Of a DNA stretch of 64,000 bases, positions 32,767 to 42,278 are shown piece after piece. The first letter of the stretch is position 1, and each line of letters begins with the position of its first letter. A program made the position numbers and the translations under genes. Origin of the DNA: Eledone cirrhosa (taxonomy: Eukaryota; Mollusca; Cephalopoda; Octopoda; Eledonidae); NCBI GenBank assembly GCA_964016885.1, contig OZ024745.1, positions 46,618,272 to 46,682,271 of the forward strand. Direction: 5' to 3'. The notes under the pieces are model-generated. The model was not told the origin of the DNA, did not search any database, and saw nothing but the letters and a program-made list of their open reading frames with translations.

Positions 32767-33000
32767 TGCTTCTGTAGATTGGTTTCTGACTTAGACACAA
32801 GGCCAGAAAATTTGGGGGAGGGGAAAGTCGATTAAATCGACGCTAGTGCATTACTGGTACTTTATTTTATCTACCCCGTAAGGACGAAAGGCAAAGCTAA
32901 CCCTGGTGAGATTTTAACTCAGAACATAAAGGGCCGTAAAGCATATTGTCTGATACTCTACTGATACTGCCAATCTACAGCCTTGATGCTTCTATAGATT
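32766..33000 (-). repeat. SINE-A-related copy inserted in a LINE fragment, with 15-bp duplication
   Basis: The element at 32781-32985 is antisense (CGTAAGGACGAAAGGCAAAG core). It is flanked by ATGCTTCTGTAGATT at 32766-32780 and ATGCTTCTATAGATT at 32986-33000, one mismatch. It has the older GTCGATTAAATCGACGCTAG segment. Confidence 0.75.
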
Positions 33001-33439
33001 TATATCTAAATAACAAATCTATAATTTAACATGATATATATAGTGACTCACAAATACATGTGCAACCAGGCTCACAATTTCACTGGTAAACAGTCAACTA
33101 ATTTGCAGATTAATAATGAAACTGTTAAAGGTAATAAGTCACAAAAATCATTTAAATTAGTTTTCATTAGTTACAACCAGAGTTAAATTAAGTCCTTTTG
33201 AGACCCCAAGCACTTAAAAAATGTTGTTCCCCCAACCCCCATATATAAAGTCTGTAAAAAGAAAATTCTTTTTGGAATGTCAAATATATTAATTGGAATA
33301 AAATGGTGCCCCTTTTCTGTTGATGTCCTAAGCATATGCTTATTTTGCCTAAAGATTAATCCAGCCCTGTTTACCACTATAGTATAATCAAATTTATTAC
33401 CTATAAATATGTCACTATTTCATGCATCTAATAAACATT

Positions 33440-33520
33440 CCTTATTAAGGCATAAGGCCAACAATTAGGTGAAGGAGAAAGTCGATTAAATTCACTCCAG
33501 AATTTTCCTTGCACCTAACT
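33440..33520 (-). repeat. Older SINE-A-related tail fragment
   Basis: AAGGCATAAGGCCAACAATT and GAGAAAGTCGATTAAATTCA. Confidence 0.45.
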
Positions 33521-33807
33521 TCTATGTAGTTGAATATCTTTCAAATCATACCCTAACATTTAAAAAATAAAGACATTAGATAATGTAATCCTGAATATAT
33601 TAAGCATGAGAAAATGAAGGGGTGACCATGGCTGTTATGATCTTCATCATATATTTGTTTGATCAGAGCTGACTTGTAGCTAAACAACAAAAATAAAGAG
33701 ATCTATCCACATAAACCATATAACCCAAATATTTCTTACTGAACCTGTGCATGGTCTATGAACAGAGACCTAAACAAAGTGTTATGTAAAGTGAGTAAAT
33801 AAGAATT

Positions 33808-33856
33808 CATCATCATCATCGTTTAATGTCCATCTTCCATGCTAGCATTGGTTGAG
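33808..33856 (-). repeat. Tail-family terminal fragment
   Basis: ATCATCATCATCGTTTAATG and CCATCTTCCATGCTAGCATT, antisense. Confidence 0.5.
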
Positions 33857-33858
33857 CA

Positions 33859-34054
33859 GTAATCCTTTTGTTACAATAAAGAATTTGGAATGTTTTACTA
33901 AAATTATTAATCATTTCATTGTTATGATATTATTTGGTGTTCCTATATCAAATTGTGTTGGAAACTTTAATCTAAAAAGAAACCTATTAAAATGTGTGAT
34001 TTTGTTTCATAGAACCAGAAACCGTTTTGGGCAGGTTGATATCAAAAGGGTTAA
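33859..34054 (+). mobile_element. TTAA-type MITE copy, internally deleted
   Basis: Left GTAATCCTTTTGTTACAATA; right GGTTGATATCAAAAGGGTTA ending in TTAA (34051-34054). The right terminus is canonical. Confidence 0.65.
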
Positions 34055-34158
34055 AGTAAAAAATAAATGTTAGGAAGAATGAAGACATGTGTATGAGTAT
34101 GTATGATTGCTGTTATTGTTGCTGTTTGGAATGGTGAAAAGTTCAAAAGTCATTATTT

Positions 34159-34376
34159 GCATTAGGAAATTAGGGCGGTGGATTGGCAATATCGGTAGAG
34201 GGTCGGACGCCATGCTTTCCAACATAGTTACGTCCCTTTACGATCTGAGTTCAAATCCCGCCGAGGTTGACTTTGCCTTTCATCCTTACGGGGTCGATAA
34301 AATAAAGTACCAGTAATGCACTGGGTAATTGCTGACCTTGTGCCTAAAGTAGAAACAATTCTTGGCATTAGGAAAT
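34159..34376 (+). repeat. SINE-A copy with 12-bp target-site duplication
   Basis: Full element at 34171-34364: GGGCGGTGGATTGGCAATAT head, CTTACGGGGTCGATAAAATA, GCCTAAAGTAGAAACAATTC tail. It is flanked by GCATTAGGAAAT at 34159-34170 and 34365-34376. Confidence 0.92.
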
Positions 34377-35016
34377 GAGAATATGTTTCAACATGTTTCT
34401 ATTTCTAAAGCAAGTTTATACAAATACTTTTCACAACCATATCATAGGTTTTGTAAGATGCATAACGCTGAACTCAAGTATGTTAATTTTACAACAACAT
34501 GAGCTCATGACAAATACTTCTCTAACCCAACAAATTCTAGATAACTTTTCTTCATATTTTTAAAAACTATAACTTCATATTTTATATCTTCTGCTTTATT
34601 ATATAAAATGGCAGCTCACCACCACAGTTCTAAATTTCTTACTATTCACACAACTGAAACTTCATTGAAGTTTCATGAATTTCTATTAAATTACATTATA
34701 CTTATGAAACAGATAGTAAAGCTACTTGTCTGACTTTTCCATCAGGTCATTTGTTAGATTAATTATCAAGGATTTATGCACAAACATTACAAAAGAATAA
34801 ATGAGATGCACTCATCTCTTTTGTGATTTCAGTTATTCAAAATTTTCAAAAACCAAATTGTCATTACTATAGTCTAGAGAATCTAGGAAAATTTTAAACA
34901 GCCTAATACTGCAAGCATGTCATTTATAAGATTAAAAAAAAAAAAGAAATCACATGATGACAGACTTCTATTTATGTTTCACCACCATAGTGTCAAGTGA
35001 ATTGTCAAATTATATG

Positions 35017-35018
<2 letters not shown>

Positions 35019-35076
<58 letters not shown>

Positions 35077-35160
35077 AGTTGTAGTGTATGCAGGAGTGTC
35101 GATCACTCTATATGTTAACTGCACTATGCACACACACACACACACACACACACGTTTATT
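35019..35160 (+). repeat. CT, TA, TG and CA runs forming a self-complementary pair
   Basis: (CT)n, (TA)n and (TG)n at 35019-35085 and (CA)n at about 35131-35153; the TG and CA tracts can pair. Confidence 0.85.
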
Positions 35161-35451
35161 TCAATGCGGATACACAGTTAGCTGTAAACAAAAATGAAAA
35201 AAATAATGTGATATGTGTGTGTGTGTGGTAGTAGTAGTAGTAGTAGTAAAGTGAATTACTTTCTCTTAACTGCACCATGCACCCTCACTCACACACTCAC
35301 ATGCTCATTTAAATGCATATATACAGCTATATGCATGCAAATATTTAAAAAAAAAAAAATTGTTATGTGAGATATTCCAGGTTAGGTAGGCATTGATTAG
35401 AGTTCTTTGCTTTTCTATTATTTGTTTGATTTTATTGCTGAAACCATAATA

Positions 35452-35672
35452 ATGATTTCTAATTTAGGTATGAGGCCAGCAATTTATGGGGAGGAGAAAG
35501 TTGATTATATCAACGCCAGTATGTTACTGGTATATTATTTTATTGACCTCACAAAAAGATGAAAGGCAAAGTTGACCTCAGAGGGATCTTAAATCGGAAC
35601 ATAGAGATCAGCAACAAAACACTGCCATGTATTTCATCTGACACTTTAACGGTTTTGTTAATCCACCGACCT
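35452..35672 (-). repeat. Older SINE-A-related copy, full length
   Basis: TTCTAATTTAGGTATGAGGC tail complement, GGAGAAAGTTGATTATATCA, GATGAAAGGCAAAGTTGACC, and GTTAATCCACCGACC head complement. Confidence 0.65.
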
Positions 35673-36059
35673 CCTGAAACCATGATAATGAAATTTAGGA
35701 ATAGTTCAGACTGTGAGAAATATTATATAGGTTACCTACTTCTCATTGCAGAAAAGTAACAACATCAACAACAGTAGATAGAACTTTCTGGATATCTTAT
35801 GTCATAATATATTACCATGTGGTATCTTTAAAAGATACATATTTACACATACATACATACATATATATATGACCTTGGAATCTAGCTGAAGCTATCATTT
35901 TAGTTTATTTACACACACACACACATACAGATACATGCATATATATATATATATACTCCATTTATGTTATGTTGTTTACCAATGGGTAGAACTGGTGATT
36001 CCGGTTAGTAAATGAGGCAATAAATTAAAGCACTCAACGTTATGCAAATCACAGACTGA

Positions 36060-36640
36060 ATCAATACTCAAGTGAGGATATTGACTTTTTAGATTGACTG
36101 AGGACCTGCATCTCACTTATATATGATCCTCCACACTCAACTAAATGCATTTTATTGTCATACCACACTAGAGAGGATGTTATGTCTTTGACACAGCTGA
36201 AGGAGTCTTCTTCACTTTTTTTTTTTGCACGTTGTCTATGGCTGGATGCCCTTTCTTTCATCAACAAATTTACAGAATGCATTCTATTGTGACACTAGCA
36301 CTAGGGAGACTGTCATGTCTTTGGCACAACTGAAGGAGTCTCCCAAACCTTTGTTTGGCAAGCTTTCTGAGGTTGACTGGCCTTCTTATCACCAACTACT
36401 TTACAGTGTATACTGCGTGCATTTATTGTGCAGTTCATCAACACAAGAGAAGTTGTCATGCTGTTGACACAGCTGAAAAGTCCACTCAACTCTTGAATAT
36501 ATAGTCGCTACAGCAGGGTGCCCTTCCTATTATGAACCAACTAACAGGGTGTACTAGATGCATTTTTGTGGCACCAGTACCAGAGAGGTAATCAGTTTAT
36601 GTCCCAACTGAAGAGTTCTCTCTCTGCTCTGTGGGTGCAA
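36060..36640 (-). repeat. Tandemly amplified tail-family repeat, about four units of 130-140 bp
   Basis: Homologous starts CATTTTATTGTCATACCACA (36152), CATTCTATTGTGACACTAGC (36283), CATTTATTGTGCAGTTCATC (36419) and CATTTTTGTGGCACCAGTAC (36560) are each followed by a GTTATGTCTTTGACACAGCT-like block. Confidence 0.7.
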
Positions 36641-36701
36641 ATGATGGTGAGAATAAGGTAGTAGTATGGGGGGGGGGTACTCACTAGCATATGCATAGGG
36701 T

Positions 36702-36702
36702 G

Positions 36703-36758
<56 letters not shown>
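36702..36758 (+). repeat. (TA)n microsatellite
   Basis: About 50 bp of pure TA; a G run is at 36669-36676. Confidence 0.95.
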
Positions 36759-36759
<1 letters not shown>

Positions 36760-37182
36760 GAATAAAAAAATGGGCAAAGGCAGGAATATAAGCGAATACA
36801 GACAGTCCCATCTCACCAGTTGACCACTAAAGATACAACTGGCTCTAGAACACAAGGGACACTAACAAATGGACAAAGGACAAGAAGATAGTCTTAACGA
36901 CTATTTACAAATAAGAGAAAATTTGCCACTAACTCATAATCTGCAACTGACAAGATATTGATTAGACAAGAAGAAAAAGAAGAGATAGAGAATATGCAAA
37001 CGTTAATAAAGTTATTTTTGGTTTGTTTGGATGTTAAGTCCTAAAAAGACAGACACAAGTAGAGAGGAAGAGAGAGAAAGTGAAGAAAGATAGACAAATG
37101 TGGAGGTATAAGATAAAACGTATCAATTTACGTTTATATGTGTGTCTATATATGCTTGATTGCTTATGACTTCATGGACATT

Positions 37183-37656
37183 TTAATCTTTAGATACCAT
37201 ATTTTTAATGAAATGCACCAACTATGTTTTTCACTTAATTTTGTAAATAATCAACAACTTGAAGGGATTTAGGAAAATAACTAATCATATTATCAAGCTG
37301 ACATTTAGTATACAATTTAATAAATATATTCTTCTATAATATTATTTTTTATTTAACCCTTTAGCATTTAAATCGGCTGTATCCGGCTAGAATTCTCTCA
37401 ACTCTTTCTGTTCAAACTGGCTGTAACTGGCCACTCATACTGATAAGGTATTTTTCTCAAAATAAATAATATCAAAATCTCATAGAATTGATATTATGTG
37501 AGATAATTATGTGAAGTAAAGCCTTTACCAAGAAAATACAATAGTAAATATAGAGTAATGTAAATGCTAAAGGGTTAAATAGAAATACTTTAAAATGAGA
37601 GGATCATCGTCATAAGATTGGAGCAGTTTTGAGTGGGTTGGTATCAAAAGGGTCAA
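37183..37656 (+). mobile_element. TTAA-type MITE carrying a nested MITE
   Basis: Outer left end TTAATCTTTAGATACCATAT; outer right end GGTTGGTATCAAAAGGGTCA. The outer sequence is split at 37353-37578 by a second element. Joining the flanks at TTAA restores the family's TAGTTAAATATAAACACTTT-type segment, seen uninterrupted near 17895-17920 and 31535-31560. Confidence 0.85.
37353..37578. mobile_element. Nested piggyBac-like MITE with TTAA duplication and perfect 14-bp TIRs
   Basis: TTAA (37353-37356), CCCTTTAGCATTTA (37357-37370), a non-coding interior, TAAATGCTAAAGGG (37561-37574), TTAA (37575-37578). TTAA target duplication with CCC...GGG termini is the hallmark of the piggyBac superfamily. 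No transposase is present. Confidence 0.85.
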
Positions 37657-38439
37657 ATCTTTACTGAAAGCATGATATATACAACCAAATCATATTTGAT
37701 TGTGAGTGATGGCTGTAGTTTTTCTTTATATCCTTATATGATGATTCTACAAAATATAACCACTTAAAAACCAACAAGTATCAGATTCACATCGATCTTA
37801 AATATGACATAAATGTTTACAAACTATCAAAAGTAAAGAGTTTTACATGCATACATAATAATGCCTTCTCTAGTTTCAAAATGAAATGTCAAAACAAGCT
37901 ACTGAGATAATACTGTGTGTTATGTTAGTCCATTCCATATTGCTATTGTCCTCCCACTTCCTAACTCTGTAAACATTAAATAAAATATTATATTCATCAT
38001 TTCGATTCAAAGAAACAGAAATGAGATCTGTTTACAACTTGGATTTACAAAAGTATCACATATCTTTCCATTGGTTTCTTTATTTCATATTGTATTATAT
38101 TTGTAAACATATGTATGAATGTACATATGTTCACATACACACACACGCGCATATATTCATATATGTATGTATGGGTGTATACAAACATACATACATGTCT
38201 GATGATCCTGTGAGTGTGCAGGTGAAACTACAGAGTAGCCATAATAAATGAATATTTAAACTCTACTTCAGTATTGAGTATTCATTCTCACGTCTCACAC
38301 ACAGATGTACCTGGTGAATATTGGATAGAAAGCATGGTAGTATTCATTCCAGCCTTCTGCACTCGCAATTCAAACTATTTTCACAATGTGGACACCAGGA
38401 TAGGCAGCAAAGGGAGCTCTCAACTCCTTATCAAAGGTA

Positions 38440-38880
38440 TAAGTGTCTCCGATCTAGAAAAACCATGAAAATGCGGCTATTTAAAGCAACAGTTGAGTCC
38501 ATTCTCTTTTATGGATGTGGGCACTAACAAAAACAAAACTTCACAAAGAGGATTAATGGCACATTCAAGCAACTGCTGAAAAAGGCCCAGAATATATCCT
38601 GGAGAACACACATAGTGAATAAATCACTCTATAGCTCACAACATTCGCCTTTCTGACATTATCAACTATCTCTGTTACTTTTAAGAAGTGACCCTCATCT
38701 CACTTCTCAGGTCTCTGCAGGGATGATTGCTTGGCAATCTCATACAATATCAATGATCTGGCTATGGATAGATTTAGAAAACACCTAACATGCATATTCA
38801 ATAAGTAGGCCTGAAGAGGTGTCAGTGAGAAGTAAGCTTATATAGAGAATTCTCTACCTACTCTACATCAAGGGAGAGCC
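38440..38880 (+). pseudogene. Degraded LINE RT C-terminal fragment (second family)
   Basis: KMRLFKATVESILFYGCGH is followed, across frameshifts, by LTKT-, KRINGTF-, LLKKAQNISWRTHIVNKSLY-like peptides. These resemble the region after the YADD motif in other LINEs (..LY.....W.LTK...K...). It is not the same family as 25945-27927. Confidence 0.65.
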
Positions 38881-38887
38881 ACGAATC

Positions 38888-39597
38888 AGTATGTAATGTG
38901 GTTTAACGCCCACCCCCAAGACGTCACTACAAGTATTGCTAGAAACTTCGATCCGTGGCTCAATTCGGTGCCCTCCTCATCAACCAGTACCCTACTTGAT
39001 GAGTGCACTTGCATTGGAGTAGCCCAACGCCTTGGCCTCCACGTGTGTGAGCCACATAAATGCTACGGCAGGGCGCTTGTTGACAAGTTCGGCCTTGCCG
39101 CCAGAGTGCAGGCCAGTTCCCCCGACACGCCGTTCTCAACGACATATTGAAGAAGAAGCCTGGACGCTGCTGGCTCTCCATGTCAACTGGAGCCAGCAGG
39201 CCTAGACCGCGGAGATGACAAGCGCCCCGACGGAATCCCTCTCTTCCCATTCGAAGGAGGTAGATCTCTCATCTGGGACACCTGCTGCGACACGGTCTCC
39301 ACCTCCAACTTAGACGCGTCGGCCACAAACCCCGGCCTCGCAGAAGAATATAAAATAAACAAATTACGGAGTTCGTCCGGTCGCTTCTTCTTCGCAACGG
39401 TCGCCGTCGAGACCTCAGCCGTACTTGGACCCCGTACTGCTGAGCTCCTCCGCAAGATCAGAGCGTCGGCGGCCCATCTGAGGAGGGACCCCTGCGAGGT
39501 TGGGTGGCTGTTACAGCGGGTGTCACTGGCCATCGTTCGGGGGAATGCTTTTGCCATCTTGTCAGCAGGGCACAACACTCCTGCCCTCTTGCTCTAG
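38888..39597 (+). pseudogene. Retroelement fragment: RT-associated C-terminal domain, larger copy
   Basis: A GC-rich, CpG-containing island. Frame one (38896-39150) encodes CTCIGVAQRLGLHVCEPHKC and then VDKFGLAARVQ. After a frameshift near 39120-39150 a second frame runs to a stop at 39595-39597 with GLDRGDDKRPDGIPLFPFEG, SLIWDTCCDTVS, FFATVAVETSAVLGPRTAEL and EVGWLLQRVSLAIVRGNAFA. The motif order equals that of the copy at 3253-3695. The CEPHKC pair and RPDG/WD.T/ET series suggest a metal-binding plus nuclease-like module; that function is inferred. A pyrimidine-rich 3' flank follows (39600-39745). Confidence 0.7.
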
Positions 39598-39599
39598 GC

Positions 39600-40270
39600 C
39601 AAAGCCCAATCTCCCTCTCTCTTCACCCCTCCCCTCTCTTCTGCGATACCAGAGCTCTTGTCACCCCCCGTTTTTTTCTTTCTTTCTCTCTTTTCCCCCC
39701 TATATTTCCCTATTCTTTCTTTCCTTTTGTTTCCCCTTTTAAACATTTTTTCTTGCTAAATTTTATTTTAAAAATAAACATCTATTTGTTATACATAATA
39801 TAGTTATCTAAATGAACCAACATATGCAGATCGGCCCGTGAAAGGAAATTGTAAGTGATCGTTCACCTTGTTAGAAATAGCAGCAAATTTCCCTCAAATC
39901 CCACACAACCGATTTATAAAAAGACCATGAAGATCAGAGATTAAACATTTTACAATTCTAACACCTCCAAAGGATTGTCTCCATACATTCCTTGTCCAAC
40001 TCTCGAAATTATTATCACCAGCGGAACTGGATTAAGCATTTAAAAAACAAAAAAAAAAAACACGTGTAGGGCACCAAGGGAAGCAAGGCAGCATTTTATT
40101 CAAATTAAAATGTATTAGTTATTCCATTTTTTTTTCTGTACAAACTTTATATATTGTAATCTTTTAACTGCTCAGTGCCTCAAAAGATGACATTCGATTT
40201 CAGGCAGTATGCAAATTCGCGGAAACTGGGAATGAAGATTACGAAATGGGAATAAACATATTACAATGAT
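39600..40270. other. Pyrimidine-rich tract then plain AT-rich intron
   Basis: 39610-39745 is dominated by C/T runs (CTTTCTTTCTCTCTTTTCCC) and probably belongs to the 3' UTR of the preceding retroelement fragment. The rest shows no feature. Confidence 0.45.
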
Positions 40271-40274
40271 CTCT

Positions 40275-40451
40275 GTGAAACAATAATTGTTTCTTCTTTT
40301 GGCACAAGGCCAGCAATTATCCAGTGCATTACTGGTACTTTATTTTATCGACCCCGTAAGGATGAAAGGCAAAGTCAACCTCGGCGGGATTTGAACTCAG
40401 ACCGTAAAGGGACGTAACTATGCTGGAAAGCATGGCGTGTGAAACAATAAT
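40275..40451 (-). repeat. SINE-A copy, 5' truncated, with 13-bp target-site duplication
   Basis: Antisense element at 40288-40438, with the head lost after the GGAAAGCATGGCGT point. It is flanked by GTGAAACAATAAT at 40275-40287 and 40439-40451, identical. The truncation at the 5' end with an intact duplication is the pattern of L1-type target-primed reverse transcription. Confidence 0.92.
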
Positions 40452-40558
40452 GGCACTCAGGTAACTAAAATAATACAGAACGTCCGGTTGGATTTGAATG
40501 AACTAAAATTAAGGAATTTGATAAATCAATTATTGAAATTTTGGGAATGTTTGACGCA

Positions 40559-40794
40559 TTAAACCCTTTTTATGCCAATCCACCTAAAACCGCCTAAAAT
40601 TGTTTATTTTAAAGTGTTGATATTTATTTATCTATAAAACCGTTCATCATAGTTTTATGTGAAAATCGTTGATAACCTATGTTCCAAGCACTAGATTATT
40701 AACAAGATAACTCCTTAAAATACCTGATTATTTTCAAAACGATTTGAAAATCATAAGCAGTGTCTCTCATTAGAAATATAGTAAGGAAAGGTAA
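40559..40794 (-). mobile_element. TTAA-type MITE copy
   Basis: Left TTAAACCCTTTTTATGCCAA, interior TTTATTTTAAAGTGTTGATA and TTATTTTCAAAACGATTTGA, right TTAGAAATATAGTAAGGAAA. Confidence 0.7.
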
Positions 40795-41339
40795 TGACTG
40801 ATAAAAGAATGGTGGTGGTGAGTATTATTGTTACTGCATGTAAGAAGAAATAGTAATGATGTCACACTTTACACATGGATAACGAGGAACAGAATAGGAA
40901 AGACAACCATGAGGATTTTGTCATATTTATTTATAGAAAACTGTACTAGAAATCCAGTCCCATAAACCTGGTTAAGAACTTCAGATGTAGATGCTTCCTC
41001 GTTCTGAGCGTATTGATTTGTCTATACTGTAAACAATGAACAATGTGTAGATTATCTTATCTGATGTTAAGCTGCACTGAAAGACAGAGGCAGAGCCATG
41101 CAGGTGTGAGAGGACAGTCACCCCCACCCCACACAGCCACCCACCGGGATGTAAGTATCAAGAGACACAACATTTCTTTTGGTCTATCATGCGTTTTAAG
41201 GTGGGCGTGCAAAAGTGCCCCCGGGCGCTGATAGCCCCTTCTTCGCTGAAAGATTAATATATTGATTCTGTAAAAGCAATTGGCGAAAAACAAAAGTCGG
41301 TAAAAGATAGAAGAAGAAAAACAAGGAGCGATTGATTAC

Positions 41340-41580
41340 CTTGAATTTTGTCATATGTCAACTGGTTGACCCTAAGAAAATGATAAAAATGCGACTGAGA
41401 ACGTTTCCAAGACAATACATGCCTATTTTTGTAAACAAAACAACTAGCGCCTCCTAACAGCGATAAACTAGTTAAAGAACAGAAAGCTAAAAGTTTGTGA
41501 TGGAAGTGGGTGTGTTGACTCGCTTGTCGATTTGAAATCCGCCAATTTGCTTCGGTTATTCTCGCTAATTCACGTAATAG
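41340..41580 (-). other. FAM81A: Probable non-coding first exon of FAM81
   Basis: On the minus strand a strong donor CAAG|GTAATC lies at 41340/41339, upstream of the first coding exon, whose acceptor is directly before the ATG. The sequence is more GC-rich than the surrounding introns. A 109-codon frame crosses it, but splicing to 31894 puts a TGA right after the junction in that frame, so it is not coding. The 5' boundary is not determined; 41580 is a guess. Confidence 0.4.
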
Positions 41581-42211
41581 CAAACGGTTTTTAACGGAAA
41601 CAACCGAATGTGTATTAGTCTTAAAGCGGTCCCGCCTTGATTCAACTGATGAACTTGACAGCAGTCCTTACAGGTGGTTATCTGGTTGCCAATTCCCTCC
41701 GTACACTGTCTTCCAAATTACAGTAGTTGATCAGGATAATGTTATAAACGTGGTTTCCGCAGGAATAACCAAGAAAAAGAAATGAGAGTGAGTGATTACA
41801 AAATGCTATAAATACAAAAATCCTATAATTGTGGGGTTGAAAAAAAAGCGGCGAAAATAATGTCAAAAGATATCTGATAAATTTTATGTACACAATTGTA
41901 TCTGCATATAAATAAGAATTGTATCATTTCGGCTGGCAATTTTAAACCAAAGAAAAGGGAAATATATACTGTCTGTATTCTGCAGTCAGCCCTTAGTTTC
42001 CTTGAAGTGAAAAAGAGAAAGAATTCTCATTTCTTTTAGTGCACTTGTTCCCGGTTTCGATTCTAGAGAGCCAGCCATGTTGCGCACCCGATGAAGGGAA
42101 TCGAGCTTTGACGCCGTTAAGCTGACAGCGACCTTGCTTTTGATATATACATACATTATATGTATATGTTTTGTTATCTTTAATTCTATCTAAACGTTTT
42201 ACGAACCAAAA
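41581..42211. promoter_or_regulatory. Probable bidirectional promoter and 5' UTR of the plus-strand gene
   Basis: About 0.6 kb between the FAM81 first exon (minus) and the plus-strand ATG. It is relatively repeat-poor and contains CpG-bearing patches (AAAGCGGTCCCGCC; GCGCACCCGATGAAGG; TTTGACGCCGTTAAGCTGAC). No clear TATA box. Two very short upstream frames, ATG at 42077 (stop 42092-42094) and an overlapping one from the next ATG, precede the main start if transcription begins upstream of them. Confidence 0.5.
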
Positions 42212-42278
42212 ATGTCTGTGTCAAGCGAGTTAGATGTGGAAAACTTGGGAGGACAAATACCTCAGCCACACTACAGAA
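42212..42278 (+). CDS. First coding exon of an unidentified gene
   Basis: The ATG at 42212 has A at -3 (CCAAAAATGT). The frame reads MSVSSELDVENLGGQIPQPH then YR, and ends one base into a codon at a near-perfect donor, GAA|GTAAGT (phase 1). The peptide has no recognisable domain; such short, polar N-terminal exons are common. The next exon was not found to the end of the window, so the first intron may exceed 21 kb or further exons may be too short to recognise. The identity is unknown. Confidence 0.5.

Larger units (their letters stand above)
31895..41339 (-). other. FAM81 intron 1, 9.4 kb
   Basis: Lies between the probable non-coding first exon and the first coding exon. It holds SINEs, MITEs (one nested), two LINE-type fragments and several microsatellites. 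Nothing was recognised at about 31900-32620, 33000-33440, 34380-35010, 35680-36060, 36760-37180 or 37660-38280. Confidence 0.6.
11353..41580 (-). other. FAM81A: FAM81 gene locus (three coding exons plus a probable 5' UTR exon)
   Basis: The gene is read on the minus strand from about 41580 to 11353 and runs on beyond the last exon seen. The three coding exons (90, 83 and 81 codons) splice phase 0 to phase 0 into 254 residues. These follow the N-terminal two-thirds of vertebrate FAM81A in order: the helical LKEHI segment, then RCDSSIAKL, then a long heptad region. Introns are 9,445 bp, 16,019 bp and 3,760 bp and hold most of the repeats between 11.6 and 41.3 kb. Vertebrate FAM81A is a coiled-coil protein of about 370 residues reported at the postsynaptic density, and FAM81B is testis- or cilium-associated. 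Whether this molluscan protein is orthologous to one or co-orthologous to both cannot be told here, so the symbol is used for the family. Confidence 0.8.

Noticed and set aside
38896..39150. A host gene in the GC-rich island
   Set aside because: The motif order repeats in the copy at 3253-3695 and the frame is broken, so it is a retroelement fragment.
41254..41583. 109-codon minus-strand frame in the FAM81 5' region
   Set aside because: Splicing from the strong donor at 41340 to 31894 gives an immediate TGA in this frame; no domain recognised, so it is more likely 5' UTR.
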